From positions 42,301-106,300 of the forward strand of contig NZ_CALNVW010000038.1 in the NCBI RefSeq assembly GCF_940670765.1: a DNA stretch of 64,000 nt. Reading direction: 5' to 3'. Below, in pieces: positions 21,395 to 32,700 of the stretch; the stretch's first letter is position 1, and each line of letters starts with the position of its first letter. The DNA is from Streptomyces sp. A 4/2 (GTDB lineage: Bacteria; Actinomycetota; Actinomycetes; Streptomycetales; Streptomycetaceae). A program made the position numbers and the translations under genes. A model generated the notes under the pieces. The model was not told the origin of the DNA and did no database searches. It was given only the letters and a program-made list of their open reading frames with translations.

Positions 21395-22579
21395 TCACGC
21401 CTCGGTGGGTTCCTCGCGCGGGCTCTCACGCGTGGCGCGCACCCAGGCCGTGAACGCCTCGACACCGTCGACGACCGACTCGAAGCGGAGCGAGGTGAAC
21501 AGGTCGAACGAGTGCTGTGCACCGGGTAGTCGGGCGTAGACCACGGGGCGCGGGGAGGTGCCGCGCAGTGTCTCGACGAAGCGCCGGGCGCCGTCCGCCG
21601 ACAGCACCGTGTCCCGGTCGCCGTGCGCCACGAAGAACGGGGGTGCGTCGGCGCTCGCGTACGACAGGGGCGACGAGGGGACGCGTTCCCCGGAGCCGAG
21701 GCTGCCGTAGTACCCGTACAGGCAGACGGCGCCGGTGACGGAGGTGTCCGCGCTCTCGAACCCCGGCTGGAACTGCGGGTCGCCGGGCGTCAGAGCCGCC
21801 AGCGCCGCCAGTTGGGCGCCCGAGGAGCTGCCCGCCACGAACACCGTCGAGGGGTCCGCGCCGTACTCGTGCCCGTGCTCACGCACCCAGGCCAGCACCT
21901 TCTTGACGTCGACCAGGTGGTCCGGGAACGTCGCAGCCGGACTCAGCCGGTAGTTGGCGCTGACGCACAACCAGCCCTGGGCGGCGAGCCGGTGGATGAG
22001 CGGCAGCGCCTCACGGTTCTTGCTTCCGCTGACTAAGCGTCCGCCGTGCAGATGCACCAGGACCGGGCTGCCGGTGGGCCGGGAACGGTGGCGGTAGACA
22101 TCGAGCTGGTTGCGCACACCGGCAGGCCCGTAACTGATGTCCGCCAGCCTCTCGACCGCCCGGCTGCGGACCGCGAAGGGCGCGAACAGGATGCGGCCGT
22201 ACGGGAGTCGGCGGCGTAGCGGGGACGCGGTACCGGCATCGACAGCGGTACGCCAGCCCGCGCCGAGACCGTCGTCCAGGGCCGCGTCCACCACCGGGCC
22301 CGCCCGCATCCCGCGACGGGCGACGACGAGGAGCCCGAGCGCCGCGAGGACGGCCAGCCCGAGGACCGCCCGGCCCCCGGGCGATCCGGTGTCACCCTGA
22401 CTGACGGCCAGCAGGGTGGAGGCGACGATCCAGTAAAGGACCAGGAACGGGAGCTCGTTGAGGAGGAAGCCGAAGCGGAAGCTGAGGAGGGCCAGGGTCC
22501 ACGGACGGCGCAGCGGCGCCAGAGCGAACCATGTGCACGCCGCGACCAGCGTCGTCGTCACCAGATATCCGATCGGCAC
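21395..22579 (-). CDS. Membrane-anchored alpha/beta hydrolase (esterase/lipase, HSL-like)
   Basis: The 394-residue protein has three or four hydrophobic N-terminal segments (residues 5-100) followed by an alpha/beta hydrolase domain. The hydrolase shows the oxyanion HLHGG motif, nucleophile Ser in AGSSSGAQ, Asp in HGDRDTV and His in GAQHSFDLF, so the triad is complete. The GTG at 22579 begins MPIGYL; an in-frame GTG at 22630 would add 17 Cys/Gly/Arg-rich residues without a good ribosome site. A TTA leucine codon sits at 22034-22036 within the HGG region, which predicts dependence on the bldA tRNA. No substrate can be named. It may be cluster-associated (deacylation) or a bystander. Confidence 0.82.
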   Translation of the reverse strand: MPIGYLVTTTLVAACTWFALAPLRRPWTLALLSFRFGFLLNELPFLVLYWIVASTLLAVSQGDTGSPGGRAVLGLAVLAALGLLVVARRGMRAGPVVDAALDDGLGAGWRTAVDAGTASPLRRRLPYGRILFAPFAVRSRAVERLADISYGPAGVRNQLDVYRHRSRPTGSPVLVHLHGGRLVSGSKNREALPLIHRLAAQGWLCVSANYRLSPAATFPDHLVDVKKVLAWVREHGHEYGADPSTVFVAGSSSGAQLAALAALTPGDPQFQPGFESADTSVTGAVCLYGYYGSLGSGERVPSSPLSYASADAPPFFVAHGDRDTVLSADGARRFVETLRGTSPRPVVYARLPGAQHSFDLFTSLRFESVVDGVEAFTAWVRATRESPREEPTEA

Positions 22580-22656
22580 CCGGGAACTGTACCAACCGGC
22601 CCCGCCGGAACAGGGGAACCGTTTCGGCACCGGGTGCCAAGTCTGGAAGAGTCACT

Positions 22657-22672
22657 CGACTCCCGTCCCTAG
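22657..22672. promoter_or_regulatory. Candidate half-site operator upstream of the acyltransferase-like gene
   Basis: CGACTCCCGTCCCTAG has a perfect right half (TCCCTAG) but a poor left half compared with the PimM-type consensus. It ends 51 bases before the GTG of the acyltransferase-like gene, nearly the same spacing as the site before the glycosyltransferase at 36361. Confidence 0.35.
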
Positions 22673-22723
22673 CCTGGTGAGATCCCCGGACCTTCCGGGA
22701 TATTTCTCCATCGAGGTGACACC

Positions 22724-23683
22724 GTGGCTCTCGCGTCCATCTTCGGTACGAACCTTTTCCAGTACGAACCGGACCGAGTCATCGAGTTCTACGACGAATC
22801 CCCGGAGGTACGCGAGTCGTTCGCCCAGGCGTCCGCGTGGACCGGGCTGAGCGTCGAGGCCCTGCTGCGTCAGAACGGGAACTACGACGACGACGAGCAG
22901 CGCATCCAGGCGGTCTCCATCGGCCTCGCGGCGGCGCAGCTCGGCATCCAGGACGTGCTGTCCGGGAAGGGGCTGCGGCCGACCGTGGTCGGCGGGCTCA
23001 GCCTGGGCGGGATGGTCAGCAGTTGCGTCGCCGGGGCCATCGGCCGCAGAGAGCTGATGAGCATACTGCTCCGCGGCCGGCACGGGGTCGACCCGGCCGG
23101 GGGCGAGCGCGCCGAGGGCATCGCGGCGGCCTATCTGGCGCTCGACTACGACCCGGACCACTACTACGGGGAACAGCGCGAAGGGGTCTTCCTGAGCGGT
23201 GACTTCGGTTTGGATGCCGGCGGAAGGATCCGTATCCAGCTGCTCTGCGGCTACCGCGACTCGCTGGAGAAACTGGCCGCCCAGGAGCCCGAGGGCGTCA
23301 TCAACGTCACCGAGGGCGTCGATGTCGCGGTGCACAGCCCGCTGCGCGAAAGTGCCCGGAGATCGAGCCGGGAGTACATCGACACGCTCCCGTTCACCGA
23401 CCCGGTCCTGCCGCTCTGCTCGTGCCTGGAGCAGAAGACACTCACCCGGGCCGGTGAAGTGCGTGACATGTTCGTCGACAACGTGGTGAAGCCGGTGAGC
23501 GTGGTCCACCTCTGCGAGGAGATGAAGCGGCACGGCACCCAACTCGCCCTGGTCGTGGGGCCGTCGCCGGTCATGAACGCGCTCCAGTACCCGTTCCCCG
23601 TGGTGTTCGTCGACTCGCCGCGGGCGCTGCCGCAGGCGGTCGCGGCGGTCTTCGAGCACGGTGTCCCGCTGAGCCGCGGCTGA
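22724..23683 (+). CDS. Stand-alone acyltransferase / acyl hydrolase-like protein (FabD fold)
   Basis: The 319-residue protein has the layout of a malonyl-CoA:ACP transacylase domain. The nucleophile is Ser93 in GLSLGGMVSS, where typical FabD has GHSLGE. The expected catalytic His is in VAVHSPL near residue 206. The usual second-motif Gln/Arg region is poorly kept. It may be a trans-acting AT, or an AT-like acyl hydrolase that clears carrier proteins; sequence alone does not decide. GTG is preceded by GAGGTGA. It is monocistronic and convergent with the CoA-ligase PKS. Confidence 0.72.
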   Translation: MALASIFGTNLFQYEPDRVIEFYDESPEVRESFAQASAWTGLSVEALLRQNGNYDDDEQRIQAVSIGLAAAQLGIQDVLSGKGLRPTVVGGLSLGGMVSSCVAGAIGRRELMSILLRGRHGVDPAGGERAEGIAAAYLALDYDPDHYYGEQREGVFLSGDFGLDAGGRIRIQLLCGYRDSLEKLAAQEPEGVINVTEGVDVAVHSPLRESARRSSREYIDTLPFTDPVLPLCSCLEQKTLTRAGEVRDMFVDNVVKPVSVVHLCEEMKRHGTQLALVVGPSPVMNALQYPFPVVFVDSPRALPQAVAAVFEHGVPLSRG

Positions 23684-23687
23684 CCGG

Positions 23688-23721
23688 GCCGCCGCCCGGC
23701 CCGTCCGGTGCGGGCGGCGGC
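23688..23721. terminator. Hairpin between convergent genes
   Basis: An 11-base stem (GCCGCCGCCCG / CGGGCGGCGGC) with a 12-base loop lies between the acyltransferase-like gene and the CoA-ligase PKS, which converge here. It is a likely bidirectional terminator without a U-tract. Confidence 0.6.
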
Positions 23722-23741
23722 GATCGTGCTCCGCGCGGATG

Positions 23742-26700
23742 TCAGGACCCGTCGGGTCCCGGTTCCGCGCCGAGCCATTCGCGTACCGCCCGCGCTGTCG
23801 TGGCCGCGTGCGTCTCCATCATGGTGAAGTGGTCCCCCGGTACGTCCACGGTGGTCCGGGCGCCCGGCCAGTGGGCCTGCCAGTCCCCTCCGTCGGCCGA
23901 CGGCAGCGGCTGCGAGGCGCGGACCAGCAGCGTGGGCACGGACAGCGGTGCCGCGCGCCATCCCGCGAACAGCTCGAAGTAACGGCTCATGGCCGTCAGC
24001 CGGGTGAAGTCCATCGCCCCGAAGGCGCCCTGCCGCTCGTACATTCCCTCCACGAGGGCGTCGCGGAAGGCGTCGAGCGAGGATTCCACGCCGGTCGGTA
24101 CATAGCTGTCCAGCAGGACCACCGCGTCCGGGGGCGTGCCCGACCCGGCCAGTCCGCACGCGACTTCATGGGCGAGCAGACCGCCCGACGAGGAGCCGAC
24201 GAGCACGAAGGGGCCGCCCTCCGCGCACTGCTGCACGAGTGCGGTCTGCGCCTCGACGACGGTACGCCGGGTGAGCGGGAGCGGTTCACCCTCGCCGAAC
24301 CCGGGGTTCGGCAGGGCCCGGACCGCGCGCTCGCCCCGGAAGTGCGAGGCGAAGCGGGCGTACTCGTGCACGCCACCGAGTGCCACGTACGAGCTGAGGC
24401 AGACGAGGGTGGGCGCACCGGTGCCCGAGCTGAGTGCGACCGGGGCGCGGTCCCGTCCGAAGTCGCCGGGCGAGGTGAACGAGGGGCGCAACTCGGCCGC
24501 GCCGCGCAGGAACGCGAAGCCCTGGGCGGACCGGCCGGAGCGGCAGGCTTCACGGAACAGGGTGCCGAGTGTCGGGGAGGAGTCCGCTTCCCCGTCGGCC
24601 GCGTACCGGCCGGGCACGGACCGCACGGACTGCACGGACTGCACGGACTGCACGGACTTCACGGACTTCACGGACTTCACGGACTGAGGCTGTACGGACG
24701 CGGACCCGGGCTGCGCGGACGCGGGATCCGGCGCCCCGGCGGGCAGTTGCTCCGCCAGGTGCTCGGCGAGTGCGGTGGGCGTCGGGCGGTCGAAGACCAG
24801 GGTCGTCGGCAGCCGCAGGGCGGTCGCCGCGCCCAGCCGGTTGCGCAGTTCCACAGCGGTGAGCGAGTCGAAGCCCGCCTCGCCGAGGCTCTGCGCCGGG
24901 GCGATGGCATCCGGCCCGGTGAAGCCGAGCACGGCGGCCACCTCGCTCCGTACCAGTGCCAGCAGGATGTCCTGCCGCTCGGGCGCGGAGCGGCCCGCCA
25001 GCCGCTGCAGCAGGCTCGCCGCCGCGCCGGGGCCGCTGTCCGCGGTGCGCCGGGCGGGGCGGCGTACCAGCCCACGCAGCAGCGCGGGCACGGGTTCCGT
25101 GTCCGCGCGCCGTGCCGCGGGGTCGATACGCGCGGCCACCAGGACCGCTTCGTCGTGGCCCGCCGCCGCGTCGAACAGGGCGAGCCCCTGGGCCGGGGAG
25201 AGCGCGCGCATCCCGTCCCTGGACATCCGGCCGCGGTCCGTCGCGGAGAGCCCGGCGGCCATCCCGGTGCCGTCCTGCGGTGCCCACAGCCCCCAGGCCA
25301 GCGCGGTCCCGGGCAGTCCCTGGGCGCGCCGGTGCTGCACCAGGGCGTCCAGGAAGGCGTTGGCCGCCGCGTAGTTGGCCTGGCCGGGCCCGCCGAGCAC
25401 ACCGGCCACCGAGGAGAACACCACGAACTCGGCGAGGTCGGTGTGCCGGGTCAGCTCGTGCAGGTGGAGTGCGGCGTCGGCCTTGGGCCGCAGCACCCGG
25501 TCGACGCGTTCGGGCGTCAGCGAAGCGAGCACCCCGTCGTCCAGTACGCCCGCGGTGTGGATCACCGCGGTCAGCGGCCGGTCCAGGCCGCCGACGAGCG
25601 CCGCCAGCGCGTCCGGGTCGGCCACGTCGCAGGAGACGGTCTCGGCCCGCGCCCCCGCTTCGGCGAGCTCCGCCACCAGTTCCCGGGCGCCCTCGGCGCG
25701 CTGTCCGGTCCGGCTGACCAGCAGCAGGTGCCGGGCCCCCCTCGCCGCCACCAGATGCCGGGCGAACAGCCGGCCGAGCGTCCCGGTACCGCCGGTGATC
25801 AGCACCACGCCTTCGGGATCGAGCGGTGTCGCGGTCCGGTCGGTGTCCGGGACCGGTACGCGGACCAGCCGGGGCACGAGTACGTCGCCCGACCGCAGCG
25901 CGAACTGTTCCTCACCCGACTCGACCGCGGCGGCCAGCGCGGCCACGGCGGCCATGCCCGAGCGATCCCGGGCGGCGGGGTCGAGGTCGGCGAGCACGAT
26001 CCGGCCCGGGTGTTCGGACTGCGCCGAGCGCGCCAGTCCCCATACGGCCGCGTGTGCCAGGTCACCGACCGTGTCACCGGCCGCGGTGGAGACCGCGCCA
26101 CGGGTCGCCAGCACCAGCCGCGAGGAGGCCAGCCGTTCGTCCGCCAGCCACTCCCGGATCCGGTCCAGCGCGTCCAGGACCGCCGTACGCACGGCGGTCG
26201 CCGAGGGTGCCTGCGCGGCGCCGTCGGCTGCCGTGGAGTCGACGGGCTCAAGCGGCACGAGGACGAAGTCCGGCGCCGCGCCCTCCCCCTCCGAGGCCCC
26301 CGCCGAGGCCCCCGCCGAGGCCCCGACAGCGGCCAGATCGGGGTAGGTCCACACGGCGTCGGGCGGCGCCCCGACGGCGCCGACCACCGCCCACCGCCGG
26401 TCGGGGACCACGGCGGGCGCCGCGACCGGCGTCCAGTCGGTGCGGAACAACGCGTCCCGGAGCGGGGCCGCCCCGGAGACCGTCGCGGCCGGGGAGACCG
26501 GCCGGGTCCGGAACGCCCCGATGGAGATCACCGGCGTCCCGCTCCGGTCGGCGGCCTCCACGGCGCACCCGCCGTCCGCGCCGCGCCGGAGCCGCACGCG
26601 CAGCGCCGTCGCTCCGGAGGCCGACAGCCGGACGTCGTGCCAGGAGAACGGGAGCCGCAGCACCCCGTCCTCCGCCGGCTGTCCGCCGACGATGTCGGCG

Positions 26701-29700
26701 TGCAGTGCGGCGTCGAGCAGCGCGGGATGGATTCCGAACTCCCCGGCCGGGACCGGCAGTTCGACCTCGGCGAAGGTCTCGTCGCCGCGTCGCCACAGGG
26801 CGCGCAGCCCCTGGAAAGCGGGGCCGTAGCCGTGCCCGCTCGCGGCCAGGCCGTCGTAGACCCCGTCGACCGGCACCGCCTCGGCGCCGTTCGGCGGCCA
26901 GACCGTGAAGTCGAACGGGGTCTGGGGCGAGGGCTCTGGTACGGCGGCTCGGTCCGTGCCGGTGAGGAAGCCGGACGCGTGCCGGGTCCACTCCGTCCCG
27001 CCCTCGGGGCCCGGGGCGTCCCCGTCGCCGTCCTCGGAGCAGGAGTACACGGCCACCGGACGTCTCCCTGACGCGTCGGGCTCCCCCACCCGTACCTGGA
27101 TGCGGGTGCCGCCCTGCCGGTGCAGCACCAGCGGTGCCCCGATGACGAGTTCGTCGAGTGCGTCGCAGCCGACCTCGTCGCCCGCCCGGACGGCCAGCTC
27201 GACGAAGCCCGTTCCCGGGAACAGCACGGCCCCGCCCATCGCATGGTCGGCGAGCCACGGCTGGGACCGCACCGCAAGCCGCCCGGTGAGCAGCACACCC
27301 TCTCCGTCGGCCAGCCGCACCGCGGCGCCGAGCAGGGCGTGTGCGGCCGAGCGCTGGCCCAGGGAGGCCGGGTCGTCCGGCGCGGCCCCGGCTTCGAGCC
27401 AGTACCGCTCCCGCTGGAAGGCGTAGGTGGGGAGGTCGGTCCGGCGCGCCCCGGAGCCCGCGAAGAAGGCGGGCCAGTCGAGGTCCGTGCCGGTGGTGTA
27501 CAGCGCGCCGAGGGCGTCGGCCAGGGCGGGCAGCTGCGCCGACGTCCGGCGCTGGGCCGCGACGAAGCGGAGCTCCCCGGCGGGCTCCACGTCGGACAGG
27601 CAGTCCTGGGCCGCCGCGGTGAGCGGGCCGTCCGGGCCGATTTCCAGGAAGGTGCGTACGCCGTCCTCGTAGAGGCTGCGGACGCCGTCGGCGAACCGGA
27701 CCTCCTGGCGGACGTGCCGGACCCAGTGGTCGGCGGAGCAGATGTCGTCGCCGTCGACGAACCGGCCGGTCACGTTCGACACGATCGGGATGCGCGGCGG
27801 ACGGTAGGCCAGGCCGTCGGCGACCTTGCGGAAGTCGGCGAGCATCGGCTCCATGCGGGCGGAGTGGAAGGCGTGCGAGACGCGCAGCTCCTTGACCGCA
27901 CGCCCGGTCCCGGTGAACCGGGCGGCCAGCGACAGCACGGCGTCCCGGTCACCGGCGAGGACCACGGCGCGGGGGCCGTTGACGGCGGCGATGTCCACGC
28001 CCTCGCCGAGCAACGGCCGGATCTCCGCCTCGGTGGCCCGGACCGGGACCATGACACCGCCTGCGGGCAGCGCCTGGATGAGCCGTCCGCGCGCGGCCAC
28101 CAGGGTGGCGGCGTCCGCCAGGGTGAGCACGCCCGCGACATGGGCGGCCGTCAGTTCGCCGACCGAGTGCCCGCAGACCGCGTCGGGGCGCAGGCCCCAC
28201 GAGGTCAGCAGCCGGAACAGCGCCACCTCGTGCGCGAACAGTGCGGGCTGGGTGTACGCGGTCAGGTCCAGGAGTCCGGACCCGTCGGCGATCACCTCGC
28301 GCAGCGGCCGGTCCAGATGACGGTCCAGCGCGGCGCACACCTCGTCGAACGCGGCGGCGTAGGCGGGCTGCGCACCGTACAACTCGCCCCCCATGCCGGG
28401 GTGTTGGGCGCCCTGCCCGGTGAAGAGCACGGCGAGGCGACCGGCGTGCGCCCGGCCCGTGCGTATCCGGCTGAAGTCCCCGCCGACGACGGCGGCCCGG
28501 TACTCCAGCCCGGCCCGCCCGGTGGCCAGGGAGAACGCGGCGTCCCACGGGTCGAGTCCGGCCGCTGCCTCGCGTACCCGCTCCACCTGGGCGTGCAGCG
28601 CGGGCTCGCTCCTCGCGGACAGCACCCACGGCACGGCGGTGGGACAGGTCCGGGCCGGACGCGGGGCGGACCGCGCCGGGTCGGTGCGCGGCGCCTGTTC
28701 CAGGACGAGGTGGGCGTTGGTTCCGCTGACTCCGAACGAGGACACGGCGGCCCGGCGGGGACGCCCGGTCTCCGGCCAGGGCGTCGACTCGGTCAGCAGC
28801 CGTACGGACCCGGCCGACCAGTCCACGTGCCCGGTGGGCTGCTCGACGTGCAGGGTTCTCGGCAGCATCCCGTGGCGTATCGCCATGACCGTCTTGATCA
28901 CGCCTGCGACCCCGGCGGCGGCCTGGGTGTGACCGATGTTGGACTTCAGGGACCCCAGCCACAGCGGGCGGTCGGCGGGGCGGCCCTGACCGTACGTGGC
29001 CAGCAGGGCCTGCGCCTCGATGGGGTCGCCCAGGGTGGTGCCGGTGCCGTGTCCCTCGACCGCGTCCACCTCGCCCGGGGTGAGCCGGGCCGCCGCCAGG
29101 GCCTGGCGGACGACCCGCTGCTGGGAGGGGCCGTTGGGTGCGGTCAGCCCGTTGCTCGCACCGTCCTGGTTCACCGCGCTCCCCCGGATGACGGCCAGCA
29201 CCGGATGTCCGTTGCGGCGGGCGTCGGACAGCCGTTCCAGCAGGATCAGGCCCACGCCTTCGCCGAAGGCGGTGCCGTCGGCGGTGGAGGAGAACGCCTT
29301 GCAGCGGCCGGTCGGCGAGAGGGCGCGCTGGCGGCTGAACTCCACGAAGGGCGACGGGGTGGACATCACCGTCACCCCGCCGGCCAGCGCGAGCGAGCAC
29401 TCGCCGGAGCGCAGCGAGCGGGCCGCCAGGTGCAGCGCCACCAGCGAGGAGGAACAGGCGGTGTCCACGGTGATCGCGGGCCCCTCCAGGCCGAAACTGT
29501 AGGAGATGCGGCCCGAGGCGACGCTGCCCGCGCTGCCGTTGCCGAGGTAGCCCTCGACCCCTTCGGGGAGCCGCCGGTGCAGCCGGGTGCCGTACTCGCC
29601 GAACATCACTCCGGCGAACACCCCGGTCCTGCTGCCCTTCAGCGAGGTCGGGTCGATCCCGGCACGTTCGAAGGTCTCCCAGGAGCATTCGAGCAGCAGC

Positions 29701-32700
29701 CGCTGCTGCGGGTCCATGGCCAGGGCCTCGCGGGGGCTGATCCCGAAGTGCGCGGCGTCGAACCGGTCCGCGTCGTGCAGGAATCCGCCCGCCGGGGCGT
29801 AGCTGCGGCCCGCCCGGTCGGGGTCCGCGTCGAAGAGGTTCTCGGTGTCCCAGCCCCGGTCCTCGGGGAACGCGCCCATCACGTCGGACTCCGCCATCAC
29901 AAGACGCCAGAGGTCCTCGGCGGACGAGACCCCGCCGGGGAAGCGGCAGCCCATCGCGACGACGGCCACCGGCTCGTCGGCCTCCGCGGCTGCCTGCGCG
30001 GCTGCCTGCACCGCCGCCCGGCTGTCGTCGGCCGGTGGCGCTTCGTGGCCGAAGAGTTCCGTCAGCAGGTGCCCGGCGACCGCGGCGGGGGTCGGGAAGT
30101 CGAAGGCGAGGGTCGCGGGCAGCCGCACACCGACCGCGGAGGCGAGCCGGTCCCGCAGCCGGACGGCGGTCAGCGAGTCGAGGCCCAGATCCTTGAAGGC
30201 GGTGTCGGTCGTGACGTCGTGCAGGTCCTGCGGGCCCCGGACCGGCCCCAGGACGGCCGTGATCTCGGACCGCACCAGCTCCAGCAGGATCCGCTCGCGC
30301 CCGGCCCGCGACGACTCGGCAAGACGTCGCGCGAGGAGTTCCGCATCGGGGCCCGCGGCGTCCTGGCGCGGAGCGACCAGGACGCGCAACAGACCAGGAA
30401 CCGGGCCGGTTTCGGTGCCAGGGCGGGTGCCGGTCAGGTCCAGCCGGGCGGCCACCAGCGCGGCGTCGGCGCCCGTGAGCGCCCGGTCGAACAGCGCCGC
30501 GCCCTGCTGCGTCGACAGCGACACCCGGTCGGCCCGCGCGGCCCACGGCCCCCAGGCCACCGAGACCGCGGGCAGACCACGGGCCCGCCGCCGCTGGGCC
30601 AGCGCGTCGAGGTACGCCGTGACGGGCGCGTGTTCGCTCTCCTCCGCGCTGCCCGGCTGCGCGGCGGCGGAGGCGTACACGAGGTGTGCCTCCGGCGCCT
30701 GAGTCAGCATCAGTTCGTGGAGCTGGGCCGCGGCGGCCATCCGGGAGGGCAGGGACCCTGGTCCGGTGGCCGCGTCCACCTGGACCACGGCGGTCAGCGG
30801 CCGGTCGAGGCTGCCGAACAGTGCGGCCAGGGCGTTCCGGTCGGCCGGGTCGCACTCCGCCACGGTGGCCCCGGCGCCGAGTTCGGCCAGTTCGGCGCGG
30901 AACCGCTCGGCGGACAACTCCGCCCCGGATCCCGCGGGTTCGTCGGGTTCGGCGGGTTCGGCGGGGCCGTGGCCGGTCAGCAGCAGGTGCCGTGCTCCGT
31001 ACGCGGTGACGAGGTGCCTGGCCAGATCCGCACCCGGGGCGGTGGTCCACCCGGCGACCCACACCAGCCCCTCGGGATCGAGTACGGCGGCATCACCGGC
31101 CTCACCCTCCCGGGCCGGAACCCGCGCCAGGCGTGGCACGAGCACCGCACCCGCGCGGAGGGCGAACTGCGGCTCCCGGGCTCCGGAGGCCTCGACCGCC
31201 TCGACCGCCCGGCGGGCGTCGAACCCGGAATCGGAACCGGAACCCGCATCGAGGTCGGGGCCGGGTTCGGCATCGACATCCGCAGCCACATCCGTGTCCG
31301 GGTCGAGATCGACCAGTACGATCCGGCCCGGATGTTCGGCCTGGACGGACCGCAGCAGGCCCTGTACCGGCGCATGCGCCACATCGCGCGGCTCCGCGCC
31401 CGGAGCCGCCGCCACCGCACCCCGGGTGACGACCAACAGCCGTGCGGGCAACGGGTGTTCACCGGCCAGCCAGTCAGCCACCCGGGAGCGTACCCGCTCC
31501 GTCGCCTCGTAGGGACCGGTCGCCGGATCCGGCGGACAGGCCAGTACGTCGAAGCCGGGCAGCGCCTCACCGTCGCCCCCGCCGCCGTCCGCGCCCTCGT
31601 CCCGGGCCGTCGGCACCGGAACCCACTCGGTCCGCAGCAGCGCGTCGTGGTGGCTCACCCCGCCCAGGCGCACCCGGGCCGGGAGGTCGAGCAGCGACTG
31701 GCGCACGACCTTGCCGATCGCGGTCCGCGGGATGCGGTCGACCTCGTAGACCTCCGCGGGCACCTTGAAGTACGAGAGCCGGGCCCGGCAGGTGGCGAGC
31801 AGCCGGTCCGGGTCGACTCCGCCGGGGCCCGGCACCACGAAGGCGACCGGTACCTCACCGAGCAGTTCGTGGGGCTTGCCGACGACCGCGGCCTCGACGA
31901 CGCCCGGCACCTCGGACACCACGTCCTCGACCTCGCGGGGGTGGATGTTCTCGCCGCCGCGGATGATCAGCTCCTTGATGCGGCCGGTGATGGTGAGGTA
32001 GCCGTCGTCGTCCCGGCGGGCCAGGTCCCCCGTGCGGTACCAGCCGTCGGCGAGCACCTCGGCGGTGGCCTCGGGCCTGCCGTGGTAGCCGAGCATCAGG
32101 GCCGGGCTGTCGACCCAGATCTCCCCCTCCCGGCCCTCGGCGGCCTCGGCGCCGGTCCGCGGGTCGGTGAGCCGTACGGTGAGCCCCGGTACGGGCAGCC
32201 CGCAGGAGCCCGCGATCCGCGGCCCGGTCGGCGAGTTGGTGGTAATCGGGCCGCCGGTCTCGGTGCTGCCGTAGCTGTCGAGCAGCCGTACGCCCAGCGC
32301 CTCCTCGAAGGAGTGGTGCAGCGCGGCCGAGCAGCCCGATCCGGCGACCATGCAGACCCGCAGCGCCGATGTGCCGAGGACCGTGCCGCGGGCCGATTCG
32401 AGTATGTGCTGGTAGAGGGTGGGGACGCCGCAGACGAAGGTGGACTGTTCCTCGCGGAGCGCCGTCACGATCTCGTCGACCGCCAGGCCGTCCATGATGC
32501 GCGCGGTGGCACCCACGGCGACCACCCCGAGCACACAGAGGTTGTGCGCCACGGTGTGGGAGAGCGGCAGCGGCCACAGCACCCGGTCGGACTCGTCGAG
32601 GCCGAGCACCGGCGCGTAGCAGGCCGCGACGCCCCACATGGACTTGCGGTGGGTGGAGAGCACTCCCTTGGGGGTGCCGGTGGTGCCCGAGGTGTAGAGC

